Source: Candidatus Atribacteria bacterium 1244-E10-H5-B2 | GTDB lineage: Bacteria > Atribacterota > JS1 > SB-45 > 34-128 | Length of the DNA stretch: 5,646 bases | Reading direction: 5' to 3' | NCBI GenBank assembly: GCA_003575245.1 | Contig: NMQN01000277.1 | Span: 1 to 5,646 of the forward strand | Part shown: in pieces, positions 1 to 5,646 of the stretch | How the letters are laid out: every line of letters begins with the position of its first letter | Position numbering within the stretch: position 1 is the stretch's first letter | The notes under the pieces: generated by a model | Seen by the model: only the letters and a program-made list of their open reading frames with translations | Database searches by the model: none | What the model was told of the DNA's origin: nothing | Position numbers and translations under genes: made by a program

Positions 1-1200
1 ATATTTGGGCGAGATAATTTCTTCGCTTAATTTCATATTTATAACTGCTCTCTCAATTACATTTTCTAATTCCCTTACATTTCCAGGCCAGGAATAATCC
101 GATAATATATTTAATGCTTCCGGTGAAATTCCTTTTATGTTTCTTCCAAAATCTTGATTAAATTTTCTTATTAAATTATTAACCAAGAGAGACATATCTT
201 CTTTCCGCTCCCTTAAAGTAGGGATATAGATAGGAATAACATATAATCGGTAATAAAGGTCATCTCTGAACCTTCCTTCTTTTACCGCATTTTTTAAATC
301 AATATTAGTAGCTGAGATTATCCTAACATCCACATTAATAGGACTTCTTCCTCCTACCCTTATAATCTCTTTTTCTTGAAGCACCCTCAATAACTTAGCC
401 TGTAAATTCAGGCTCATCACTCCAATTTCATCTAAAAATATAGTCCCCTTGTCGGCTTCTTCGAATAGTCCCTTCTTTCCGGTCTTTTTGGCTCCGGTAA
501 ACGAACCTCCCTCATAACCAAATAGTTCACTCTCTAATAAAGTATCCACTAAAGCAGAACAGTTTACCCGAATAAATTGCTGGTTCTTTCTTTTGCTAAT
601 ATGATGTATGGCGTGAGCGAAGAGTTCTTTCCCGGTTCCACTTTCCCCCTGAAGTAAAACGGTCGCGGGGGTCTGAGCAGCTTTCCTGGCCTGTTCTTTA
701 GCAATAATCATTCTCCTGCTTTTTCCTACAATATCTTCAAAAGTGTACTTCGATTCTAAATGTCTGACCCTTTGTTTAACCCTCTTTAACTCCCTATTTA
801 AATATTCAATTTCCGAAACATCATGTATCACCGCCACACTGCCTTTTAAAATCCCCTCTACTATAACCGGTGCTACATTTACAATTACCTCTTTACGATT
901 AGGTCCGACCCGCATTCTCGCTCCGTGTACCGGTTTCCTGGTTCTCAGTACTTTTAAATGCATGCTTTCACCCTCATCAGCAATATCAATAGTAGGTGAT
1001 TTCCCCAAAACATCTTCTTCTATTAAACCAGTAAGCCGAGTATAAGCAGAATTAATAATGGTATGCAAGCCATTTTCGTCTACCACTGAAATAGCATCAT
1101 CGGTAGAATGGATAATTGCCTTTAAGGTGCTCTGAATCTCTTTTTGTGTGGCAATTTCTTGCAGCCATTTATCTTTATTTGCATTAATCTTCTCTTTCAT
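1..1200 (-). CDS. Sigma-54-dependent transcriptional regulator, PAS + AAA+ domains (partial, C-terminus beyond the left edge)
   Basis: The reading frame is open for 400 codons from ATG at 1200 to base 1, so the 3' end, including any Fis-type DNA-binding helix-turn-helix, is missing. Residues about 20-130 look like a PAS sensor domain, followed by a short charged helical linker (about 129-152). The AAA+ sigma-54 interaction domain then shows Walker A GESGTGKE (185-192), a GSFTGA loop (232-237), Walker B GTIFLDE (252-258), sensor [10 protein letters not shown] (291-299), the arginine-finger region [11 protein letters not shown] (309-319) and sensor [10 protein letters not shown] (371-378). Proteins of this family use ATP hydrolysis to remodel RNA polymerase-sigma54 closed complexes at -12/-24 promoters; the PAS domain probably senses a small ligand or redox state in the cytoplasm. 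There is no receiver domain, so it is not a classic response regulator. The start is fixed by an in-frame TAA at 1213-1215 and a modest AAGG site at 1211-1214. It lies 319 nt beyond recN and is probably a separate transcription unit. The loop has Ser for the usual Ala; the key Phe and Thr remain. Target genes are unknown. Confidence 0.95.
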   Translation of the reverse strand, partial: MKEKINANKDKWLQEIATQKEIQSTLKAIIHSTDDAISVVDENGLHTIINSAYTRLTGLIEEDVLGKSPTIDIADEGESMHLKVLRTRKPVHGARMRVGPNRKEVIVNVAPVIVEGILKGSVAVIHDVSEIEYLNRELKRVKQRVRHLESKYTFEDIVGKSRRMIIAKEQARKAAQTPATVLLQGESGTGKELFAHAIHHISKRKNQQFIRVNCSALVDTLLESELFGYEGGSFTGAKKTGKKGLFEEADKGTIFLDEIGVMSLNLQAKLLRVLQEKEIIRVGGRSPINVDVRIISATNIDLKNAVKEGRFRDDLYYRLYVIPIYIPTLRERKEDMSLLVNNLIRKFNQDFGRNIKGISPEALNILSDYSWPGNVRELENVIERAVINMKLSEEIISPKY

Positions 1201-1252
1201 AAATAAACAACCTTATAAAAATCAGTCTATTGAGTTAGTAATTGAGTTTAAT

Positions 1253-1347
1253 GTAGGGGTCGAATTTATTCGATCCGCTAATATTCAGATTATATAAATC
1301 GAACTTTCACACTTTTAATAAGCGGGCTCGATTAATCGAGCCCCTAC
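1253..1347. repeat. REP/BIME-like pair of inverted GTAG-headed palindromes
   Basis: Two 26-nt arms (1253-1278 and 1322-1347) face each other across 43 nt. The left arm begins GTAGGGG and the right arm ends CCCCTAC, and the inner ends read CCGC and GCGG. Each arm is itself a hairpin sitting directly next to a GTAG. On the left, GTAG at 1253-1256 is followed by an 8-bp stem (GGGTCGAA / TTCGATCC, one G-T wobble) with a 4-nt TTTA loop at 1257-1276. On the right, a perfect 20-nt palindrome (half-site GGGCTCGATT, 1324-1343) is followed by CTAC at 1344-1347, which is GTAG on the other strand. A conserved GTAG beside a hairpin foot, with two copies in inverted orientation, is the described layout of REP/BIME elements recognised by RAYT (IS200/IS605-like) transposases. 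No such transposase is in this window. The match is by structure only; a small MITE or a regulatory hairpin pair is an alternative. Confidence 0.65.
1289..1294 (-). promoter_or_regulatory. Possible -10 box for the sigma-54 regulator gene
   Basis: The minus strand reads TATAAT exactly here, between the two hairpins and about 89 nt upstream of the regulator's ATG. No good TTGACA-like -35 lies 16-18 nt upstream, and the sequence is AT-rich, so chance is a real possibility. If used, the transcript leader would contain the left hairpin (1257-1276). Confidence 0.2.
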
Positions 1348-1396
1348 TAAATACTCGATACGAATTTATTCTTATTCTCGGTTTCTATTCTCTTTG

Positions 1397-1519
1397 CGAG
1401 ATACGATTCACGAGATACGAGATACGAATTTTGCGATTTTTGCTATATACTAAATACTTATTTCTTAACACTATACGCTGTACGCTCTACGTTCCAGGCT
1501 AGTTTCGCTATCCGCTATC
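1397..1519. repeat. Degenerate heptanucleotide tandem array
   Basis: The sequence can be read in consecutive 7-nt units in one register from 1397. CGAGATA occurs at 1397, 1411 and 1418, with CGATTCA at 1404. Further on come TATACTA (1446), AATACTT (1453), AACACTA (1467), TACGCTG (1474), TACGCTC (1481), TACGTTC (1488) and CAGGCTA (1495). From 1439 to 1501, eight of nine units have C then T at unit positions 5 and 6. After a one-base-scale shift, CGCTATC is repeated exactly at 1506 and 1513, ending at the recN stop codon (1520-1522). Similar units (CTCGATA, CGAATTT) occur at 1354-1367 in a slightly shifted phase. The middle (1425-1445) is weak. Seven-base intergenic tandem repeats are known elsewhere, for example the STRR heptamers of heterocystous cyanobacteria; no relationship is claimed. 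Confidence 0.6.
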
Positions 1520-3235
1520 TCACCTATTTAACATTTTTTGGGCATGCCGAATAGTAATCTCGCTCATCTGATTTCCGTCTAACATACGGGCAATCTCTTT
1601 AATCCGCTCTTCACCTTCCATCTCTTTTAACCTTATCCCGGTCTGATTATTAAAAATATATTTTTCAATATAAAAATGTCTCCCGGCTCTGCAGGCTATC
1701 TGAGGTAGGTGAGTTACACAAATTACCTGTCTTTTTTTAGAAAGCGCCTTCAGTTTTTGAGCAATTACCTCGCCCAAACGTGCACCTACTCCGATGTCAA
1801 TTTCATCAAAGATCAACGTCGGAACTTGATCTACTTCTGAAAGTATTGATTTCAAAGCTAACATAATTCTCGAAACTTCTCCTCCCGAAACAATTCGAGC
1901 TAAAGGACGCAGTCTTTCTCCTACATTAGGAGAAATCATAAACTCAATATCATCTATCCCCTTCGGACCTATCTTATATTTTTTACCATCTATTTCTATT
2001 CCGTTATCATCTTCGTAAGAATTAATAGAAACTTTAAACTGACATCTCTTCATATTTAAATCTTCTAATTCTTTTACTGTCATCTTTTGTAAATCCTCGG
2101 CAATCTTCTTACGATTGATGTTTAGATTGCGGGAAATAGTAGAAATTCTGTCTTCCAGAGAATTAACCTCTTTTTTTAATTTTTCTAATTTATCTTCGCT
2201 ACAATCAATAGCTTCTAATTCCTGATATATTTTTTGGCGATATTCCAATATTTCTTCTATAGTGGAACCATATTTACTCTTTAAACTATTAATCAGATTT
2301 AATCTTTCCTCAACTTCCTTTAATTTCTGGCTATCTAAATCTATTTCATCTTTATATTTTACAATTTCATTAACAATATCCTCAAATTGATATCCTACTT
2401 CTTTCAAATTTTCTCTTATCTTTTCTATCCGTCGGTCCAAGGAGGCAATCTCCCCTAAATCTGCGGAAACTTCGTTTAAGGAATCTCTTACTGAGGCTTG
2501 CTCTAATCCGCCTTCATAGAGAATAAAATTAGCTTTTTCCATGGTTTCAATAATTTTCTCCGCGTTTTTTAGAACCATCTCTTCCTCTTCTAAAGCCTTA
2601 TCCTCACCTTTAACCAAAGATGTTTTATCTATTTCTTCTAACTGGAATCTTAGAAAATCTATTTTTTTTAAATTCTCTTCTTTATCCTCTAATAACTGAA
2701 ATAACTTTTTGTTCTTTTCTCGCCATCTTCGATAATTATCAAATAATTCCTTTCTATATTTAATAATTTTATCTCCACCTAAATTATCCATCAGATCAAT
2801 ATGCTTGGAAGTATCTAAAAGGGATTGATGATTGTGCTGTCCGTGTAAATCAACTAAAAATTTACCAATCTCTTGAAGTGTGGATAAATTTATCAACCGC
2901 TGATTAATCCAGCATTTATTCCGTCCTTTTTTATTAACTTCCCGTCTAATAAGTAAAACTCCTTCTTCATCAACAATTTCTATGTCTAAATTTAAATTAT
3001 TTATTAGCTCTTTTTCTTGGGGAGTCAACAGAAACAATCCTTCTGCTATCAGGCTGCCTTCTCCGTCTCGAATTAAATCAGAAGCGGCATAACCTCCCAA
3101 TATTAAATCTATTGCTTCTATAATAATAGATTTCCCAGCTCCGGTCTCACCGGTTAAAACGTTTAATCCTTCCTCAAATTCAATATTTAATTCTTTTATT
3201 AAGGCCATATTCTTTATGTTTAATTGAAATAACAT
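1520..3235 (-). CDS. recN: DNA repair protein RecN
   Basis: RecN is a cytoplasmic SMC-like ATPase that acts early in recombinational repair of double-strand breaks, assembling at broken ends and helping RecA-dependent pairing. The 571-residue length fits the family (roughly 550-580). The N-terminal ATPase half carries Walker A GETGAGKS at 29-36 within the typical opening GLNVLTGETGAGKS. Residues about 150-370 are Lys/Glu/Leu-rich and look like the antiparallel coiled coil. The C-terminal half has the ABC signature SGGEVSR (450-456), Walker B TLIFDEID (473-480; Asp477, Glu478) and the switch histidine in CVTHLPQ (His509). The residues after Walker B read IGVGAR instead of the commoner TGISGR, a mild variation. 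ATG at 3235 is preceded directly by an in-frame TAA; the best ribosome site, TGAGGTGG at 3248-3255, is 12 nt upstream, rather long. The N-terminus matches the family, so the start is likely right. recN lies 48 nt after nadK and is probably co-transcribed with it. Any LexA or SOS box is not visible here. Confidence 0.98.
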   Translation of the reverse strand: MLFQLNIKNMALIKELNIEFEEGLNVLTGETGAGKSIIIEAIDLILGGYAASDLIRDGEGSLIAEGLFLLTPQEKELINNLNLDIEIVDEEGVLLIRREVNKKGRNKCWINQRLINLSTLQEIGKFLVDLHGQHNHQSLLDTSKHIDLMDNLGGDKIIKYRKELFDNYRRWREKNKKLFQLLEDKEENLKKIDFLRFQLEEIDKTSLVKGEDKALEEEEMVLKNAEKIIETMEKANFILYEGGLEQASVRDSLNEVSADLGEIASLDRRIEKIRENLKEVGYQFEDIVNEIVKYKDEIDLDSQKLKEVEERLNLINSLKSKYGSTIEEILEYRQKIYQELEAIDCSEDKLEKLKKEVNSLEDRISTISRNLNINRKKIAEDLQKMTVKELEDLNMKRCQFKVSINSYEDDNGIEIDGKKYKIGPKGIDDIEFMISPNVGERLRPLARIVSGGEVSRIMLALKSILSEVDQVPTLIFDEIDIGVGARLGEVIAQKLKALSKKRQVICVTHLPQIACRAGRHFYIEKYIFNNQTGIRLKEMEGEERIKEIARMLDGNQMSEITIRHAQKMLNR

Positions 3236-3260
3236 TTATTTCTGTATCCACCTCATAATA

Positions 3261-3285
3261 TAGTCAATACATTAGTCTATTAGTC
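3261..3285. repeat. Short ATTAGTC direct repeats at the nadK-recN junction
   Basis: TAGTC occurs three times (3261-3265, 3273-3277, 3281-3285). The last two belong to an 8-nt-period pair, ATTAGTC at 3271-3277 and 3279-3285. The repeat overlaps the nadK stop codon (3284-3286). It is short enough to be chance but resembles the simple-repeat style of the recN downstream region. Confidence 0.35.
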
Positions 3286-4150
3286 ATATCTGTCCACTCC
3301 ACCTTAATTTTTCCCGTAAAATAGCATAAAAACTCTTTTCTTTAAAAGTAATTAAATGAGCTTTATGGTCTGATTTTTTTATTATCACTTCATCCTTTGG
3401 TTTTAAAACAAAACCCTCCTGCCCATCTATAGTTACCATTACTTTTTCTTCGCTTGATTCCAATTTTATTTTTACTTGGTCATCTTCACCAACAATTAAA
3501 GGCCGAGCAGATAAAGTATGGGGGCAGATGGGGGTGAGTATTATAGAATTTATATTAGGATTGACAATAGGACCGCCAGCAGAAAGAGAATAAGCAGTAG
3601 AACCCGTAGAAGTAGAGACAACCAATCCATCCGCTGAATAAGTAATAACATAATCATTATTAACATAAGTAGCTAAGCAGATAATTCGAGCAAAAGCCCC
3701 TTTGCCTATAACTACATCATTTAAAGCAGTAAATTTTTTAATCTCTTCTTCTCTTCTTTTCACTGTACAATTTAACATCATTCTCTCATCAAGGAAATAT
3801 CTCCCCTGATACAGTTTCTCTAAAGACTTTTCCAGGTCATCGATGCCAATTTGAGTGAGAAAGCCCAGTCCTCCTAAATTCACTCCAAAAACCGGGATAT
3901 CTTCGGCAGCGGCTAATCTAGCTGCTCTAAGAAGAGTTCCGTCTCCCCCCAAAGAGATTATCAAATCAACATTTTTAAGAAATTTTTCAGTAGGGCAGTT
4001 TAATTCTTCCTTTCCTATTTCTTTGCCCTTATTTCCTTCTATACACACTCTTAGTTTTTTAGAATTTAGCCAATCAATTATCCTACAGGCTGTTTCCCCA
4101 GTATTTTCTTTTTTATAATTCACTATTAAACCAACGCTCTCTAATTTCAT
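3284..4150 (-). CDS. nadK: NAD(+) kinase (ATP-NAD kinase)
   Basis: This cytoplasmic enzyme phosphorylates NAD+ to NADP+, using ATP or polyphosphate, and sets the cell's NADP(H) pool. The 288-residue product has the family's three landmarks. These are GGDGT at 68-72 within SLGGDGTLLRAAR, the NE/D motif as LNDVV at 143-147, and the conserved block STSTGSTAYSLSAGGPIV at 179-196. The last normally reads STPTGSTAY, so Pro is replaced by Ser at 181. The all-beta C-terminal half follows (HTLSARPLIV at 211-220, then a VTIDGQ-type strand). The start chosen is ATG at 4150. AAGGAGG at 4157-4163 ends 6 nt before it, whereas the in-frame GTG at 4154-4156 touches that ribosome site with no spacer and is unlikely. 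The ATG overlaps the upstream gene's TGA as ATGA, indicating translational coupling. recN follows 48 nt downstream. NADP supply has no obvious mechanistic tie to its neighbours, but the nadK-recN association is common in Firmicutes-like genomes. Confidence 0.97.
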   Translation of the reverse strand: MKLESVGLIVNYKKENTGETACRIIDWLNSKKLRVCIEGNKGKEIGKEELNCPTEKFLKNVDLIISLGGDGTLLRAARLAAAEDIPVFGVNLGGLGFLTQIGIDDLEKSLEKLYQGRYFLDERMMLNCTVKRREEEIKKFTALNDVVIGKGAFARIICLATYVNNDYVITYSADGLVVSTSTGSTAYSLSAGGPIVNPNINSIILTPICPHTLSARPLIVGEDDQVKIKLESSEEKVMVTIDGQEGFVLKPKDEVIIKKSDHKAHLITFKEKSFYAILREKLRWSGQI

Positions 4151-4692
4151 CTCCACCCTCCTTGAAGTAAATAATATAAGACTAAACTAAAAATTGCTCC
4201 TGCCAAAAAATATACTATCTTTATTATCTTTTGACCTATGGTGCTTTCGAATTGAAACTTTACTTCAGAAATACTCTTATTTTTCATATTTAATAAGAGA
4301 ATACCACTCGGTTGGTAAGCAAGATAATATTCTAACATCTGTCTTCGGGTCTCCCGATTGGTAATATAGGGGATCTTCTCTCCACTTTTGACTTCTACTA
4401 CGTAGACCTTCCCTCTCTTCCTTGCCAAATAATCTATCCGCACTAAATAGCGATGAATCTTGTCTCCGATAGTTATAAGGAGTGGTTTACTTTTTTGAGC
4501 ATCTATAATCGCATAACCGTTTTTCCTCAATATTTTCTCTGCTTCTTTTTCTGCCTGTCTGCTTTTAGAAAATCTCATCCTTAGCCTCTTAGCTCTCAAC
4601 CAATTACTTATCTTGATATAGAGAATCAGACAGACTATTCCTCCGCCAACAAATAAAATAAAGATTAGAATAGCATTTTCATTTATGTTCAA
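4147..4692 (-). CDS. Putative membrane-anchored PD-(D/E)XK nuclease-like protein
   Basis: I do not recognise a named family. Numbered from TTG at 4692, the 181-residue protein has a hydrophobic helix at about 7-28, a strongly basic stretch just after it (WLRAKRLRMR), a soluble core at about 45-150 and a second hydrophobic helix at about 156-176. The positive-inside rule puts the core in the cytoplasm, tethered at both ends. The core has the layout of a PD-(D/E)XK nuclease: a Glu-rich first helix (QAEKEAEKILRKNGY), Asp87 in VRIDYLA, the EVK triad end at Glu100-Lys102 in VYVVEVKSG, then QMLEY (Gln118-Tyr122). The last fits the QxxxY motif of RecB/Cas4-type nucleases. Catalytic activity is inferred, not shown. 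An in-frame GTG at 4701 is possible, but GGAG at 4701-4704 lies 8 nt before the TTG and nothing suitable precedes the GTG. The gene ends by overlapping nadK (ATGA). Being between tlyA and nadK, with recN nearby, hints at DNA processing, but that is only association. Confidence 0.7.
   Translation of the reverse strand: MNINENAILIFILFVGGGIVCLILYIKISNWLRAKRLRMRFSKSRQAEKEAEKILRKNGYAIIDAQKSKPLLITIGDKIHRYLVRIDYLARKRGKVYVVEVKSGEKIPYITNRETRRQMLEYYLAYQPSGILLLNMKNKSISEVKFQFESTIGQKIIKIVYFLAGAIFSLVLYYLLQGGWR
4157..4163 (-). promoter_or_regulatory. Ribosome binding site that decides the nadK start
   Basis: AAGGAGG lies inside the last codons of the upstream gene, 6 nt before ATG at 4150. It directly abuts the alternative GTG at 4156, which argues for the ATG and for coupled translation. 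Confidence 0.8.
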
Positions 4693-4700
4693 AGACCTCA

Positions 4701-4704
4701 CTCC
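4701..4704 (-). promoter_or_regulatory. Ribosome binding site favouring a TTG start for the membrane nuclease-like gene
   Basis: GGAG followed by the 8-nt spacer TGAGGTCT precedes TTG at 4692. This motif overlaps the alternative GTG (4699-4701), which otherwise lacks an upstream site. Confidence 0.5.
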
Positions 4705-4785
4705 AATAATATCTTACTTTAATTTAATTCTTCATGCACTCCCCTGTTGTTAAAATTAAGTATCACTAAGTAAAGTCATAAAATA

Positions 4786-5613
4786 TCATTTTTTAGGAGA
4801 AAGTTCCTGGTGAGCTTTTTTTACCACTTCCTCTACAATTTGAGGAAAATTATTCATCTTATCTTTTCCAGAATTTTTTATTAAGCAGATAAAGTATTCT
4901 ATATTACCGGAAGCTTTTTTTAAGGGTGAAAAAGTTAAACTTTGGATACTAAAACCTATTTTTTGAGCTTTTTCGCCGACTCTTTCGATTACCATCTGAT
5001 GGACTTCTGCTTTTTTTACTAATCCGCCTTTTTGAATGAACTCTCGACCCGCTTCGAACTGTGGTTTGATTAAAGCTACTACTTCTCCTCTCTCCTTAAT
5101 TAAACTATACACCGCTGGCAGGACTTTATCTAATGAAATAAAGGAGACATCTATGGTAGCTAATCCAAAAAGATCATCAAATTTATCGGCAGTAAGGTAT
5201 CTTATGTTAGTTCTATCTATAACTACTACTCGGTTATCTTTCTGCAGTTTCCAGGCTAACTGTCCGTAACCTACGTCTATACAGTGAACTTTTTTAGCTC
5301 CAAATTTTAAGAGACAATCAGTAAAACCCCCAGTAGATGCACCAACATCGATTACCCTCTTTCCTTTAACATTGATATTAAAGACTTTTATGGCTTTTTC
5401 TAATTTTTCTCCACCCCTACTTAGATAAGCAGTCTCTTTTTTTATTACTGAAATATTGCTTTCAGCCTTGATTCTTTGCCCCGATTTATTGACTCTTTTC
5501 CCTTCCACTAAAACTTCTCCCGCCATAATAGCACTTTTAGCTTTTTCTCTGGTGGGGAAAATTCCTTTTTCAACCAGTAATATATCCAAACGTTCTTTCT
5601 TAAATTTTGTCAA
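4786..5613 (-). CDS. tlyA: TlyA family rRNA (cytidine-2'-O)-methyltransferase
   Basis: TlyA enzymes use S-adenosylmethionine to 2'-O-methylate cytidines in rRNA (C1409 of 16S and/or C1920 of 23S, E. coli numbering), which makes ribosomes sensitive to capreomycin-type drugs; older annotations call them hemolysins. The 275-residue protein has an N-terminal S4 RNA-binding domain (about 7-60: ERLDILLVEKG, AIMAGEVLVEG) and then an FtsJ/RrmJ-like methyltransferase domain. The SAM loop is VIDVGASTGGFTDCLL (87-102), followed by CIDVGYGQLAW (111-121), DVSFISL (155-161) and LIKPQFEAG (181-189). A K-D-K-E tetrad can be placed at Lys70, Asp155, Lys183 and Glu239. The full length with a C-terminal extension suggests the longer, dual-specificity type (TlyA II), but this is inference. 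The start is TTG at 5613. No other ATG, GTG or TTG occurs before the in-frame TAG at 5644-5646, and the next residues, KKERLD, match family N-termini. An 84-101 nt gap separates it from the next gene, so co-transcription is likely but not certain. Confidence 0.97.
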   Translation of the reverse strand: MTKFKKERLDILLVEKGIFPTREKAKSAIMAGEVLVEGKRVNKSGQRIKAESNISVIKKETAYLSRGGEKLEKAIKVFNINVKGKRVIDVGASTGGFTDCLLKFGAKKVHCIDVGYGQLAWKLQKDNRVVVIDRTNIRYLTADKFDDLFGLATIDVSFISLDKVLPAVYSLIKERGEVVALIKPQFEAGREFIQKGGLVKKAEVHQMVIERVGEKAQKIGFSIQSLTFSPLKKASGNIEYFICLIKNSGKDKMNNFPQIVEEVVKKAHQELSPKK

Positions 5614-5623
5614 ATCTATAAAT

Positions 5624-5631
5624 TCACCTCT
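5624..5631 (-). promoter_or_regulatory. Ribosome binding site for the tlyA TTG start
   Basis: AGAGGTGA ends 10 nt before TTG at 5613. It supports that rare start codon, the only candidate start after the in-frame stop at 5644-5646. Confidence 0.65.
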
Positions 5632-5646
5632 CGGACTGAAACTCTA

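Larger units (their letters stand above)
1201..1519. other. Repeat-filled intergenic region between recN and the sigma-54 regulator
   Basis: No coding sequence is evident on either strand in these 319 nt. The part next to the regulator holds a pair of inverted GTAG-headed hairpins (1253-1347). The part next to recN holds a degenerate 7-bp-period tandem array (clearest 1397-1519). A possible -10 box for the regulator lies between the hairpins. No hairpin is followed by a convincing T-tract in the leftward direction, so no intrinsic terminator for the recN operon is called. Confidence 0.8.

Noticed and set aside
743..1045. Plus-strand open frame of 100 codons
   Set aside because: It lies wholly antisense to the PAS region of the sigma-54 regulator, whose reading is strongly supported; the product has no recognisable features.
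1253..1347. Hairpins as intrinsic terminators of the recN operon
   Set aside because: In the leftward direction neither stem is followed by a run of T; GCTTATTAAAA and ATTAAAC follow instead.
1397..1519. CRISPR array
   Set aside because: The period is 7 nt with no spacers, so it is a short tandem repeat and not a CRISPR.
3855..4118. Plus-strand open frame of 87 codons
   Set aside because: It is antisense to the GGDGT-containing half of nadK and is a shadow of that conserved sequence.
4150..4156. GTG at 4156 as the nadK start
   Set aside because: It directly abuts the Shine-Dalgarno sequence, whereas ATG at 4150 has a workable 6-nt spacer.
4720..4750. Tiny leader peptide (GGGGAG then ATG AAG AAT TAA on the minus strand) between tlyA and the nuclease-like gene
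   Set aside because: It has only three codons and a 3-nt spacer from the purine-rich site; this is easily chance.
5036..5269. Plus-strand open frame of 77 codons
   Set aside because: It is antisense to the methyltransferase core of tlyA, with no independent support.

Overview
This is a compact, AT-rich bacterial stretch with every gene on the minus strand. Reading right to left, the order is tlyA (rRNA 2'-O-methyltransferase), a small two-transmembrane protein with a PD-(D/E)XK nuclease-like core, nadK (NAD kinase), recN (SMC-like double-strand-break repair ATPase) and a sigma-54-dependent PAS/AAA+ regulator that runs off the left edge. The tlyA-nadK-recN grouping is familiar from Clostridia and some other anaerobic or deep-branching bacteria. 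Together with the low GC, purine-rich Shine-Dalgarno sites and use of TTG starts, it suggests a Gram-positive-like or candidate-phylum anaerobe (Atribacterota, Aerophobota or a clostridial relative are guesses). Nothing in the window fixes the phylum.

Layout: positions 4786-5613 hold tlyA, read from a TTG start. An 84-101 nt gap leads to the membrane nuclease-like gene, whose stop overlaps the nadK ATG by four bases (ATGA), so those two genes are probably translationally coupled. nadK and recN are separated by only 48 nt, which carry a small ATTAGTC repeat. There is no argR between them, although that gene often sits there in Clostridia. The four genes look like one leftward housekeeping operon covering rRNA modification, NADP supply and recombination repair.

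The 319-nt gap between recN and the regulator (1201-1519) is the most unusual part. Next to the regulator lies a 95-bp pair of inverted, GTAG-headed hairpins, arranged like the REP/BIME palindromes mobilised by RAYT-type transposases. Next to recN lies a degenerate 7-bp-period tandem array (CGAGATA / TACGCTN-like units) that runs into the recN stop codon. No gene is visible there. The regulator has an intact AAA+ core but a GSFTGA rather than GAFTGA loop, and its DNA-binding domain lies outside the window, so its targets are unknown.

I do not see a clear new multi-gene system. The best leads are the membrane-tethered nuclease-like protein, the REP-like pair and the heptamer array.
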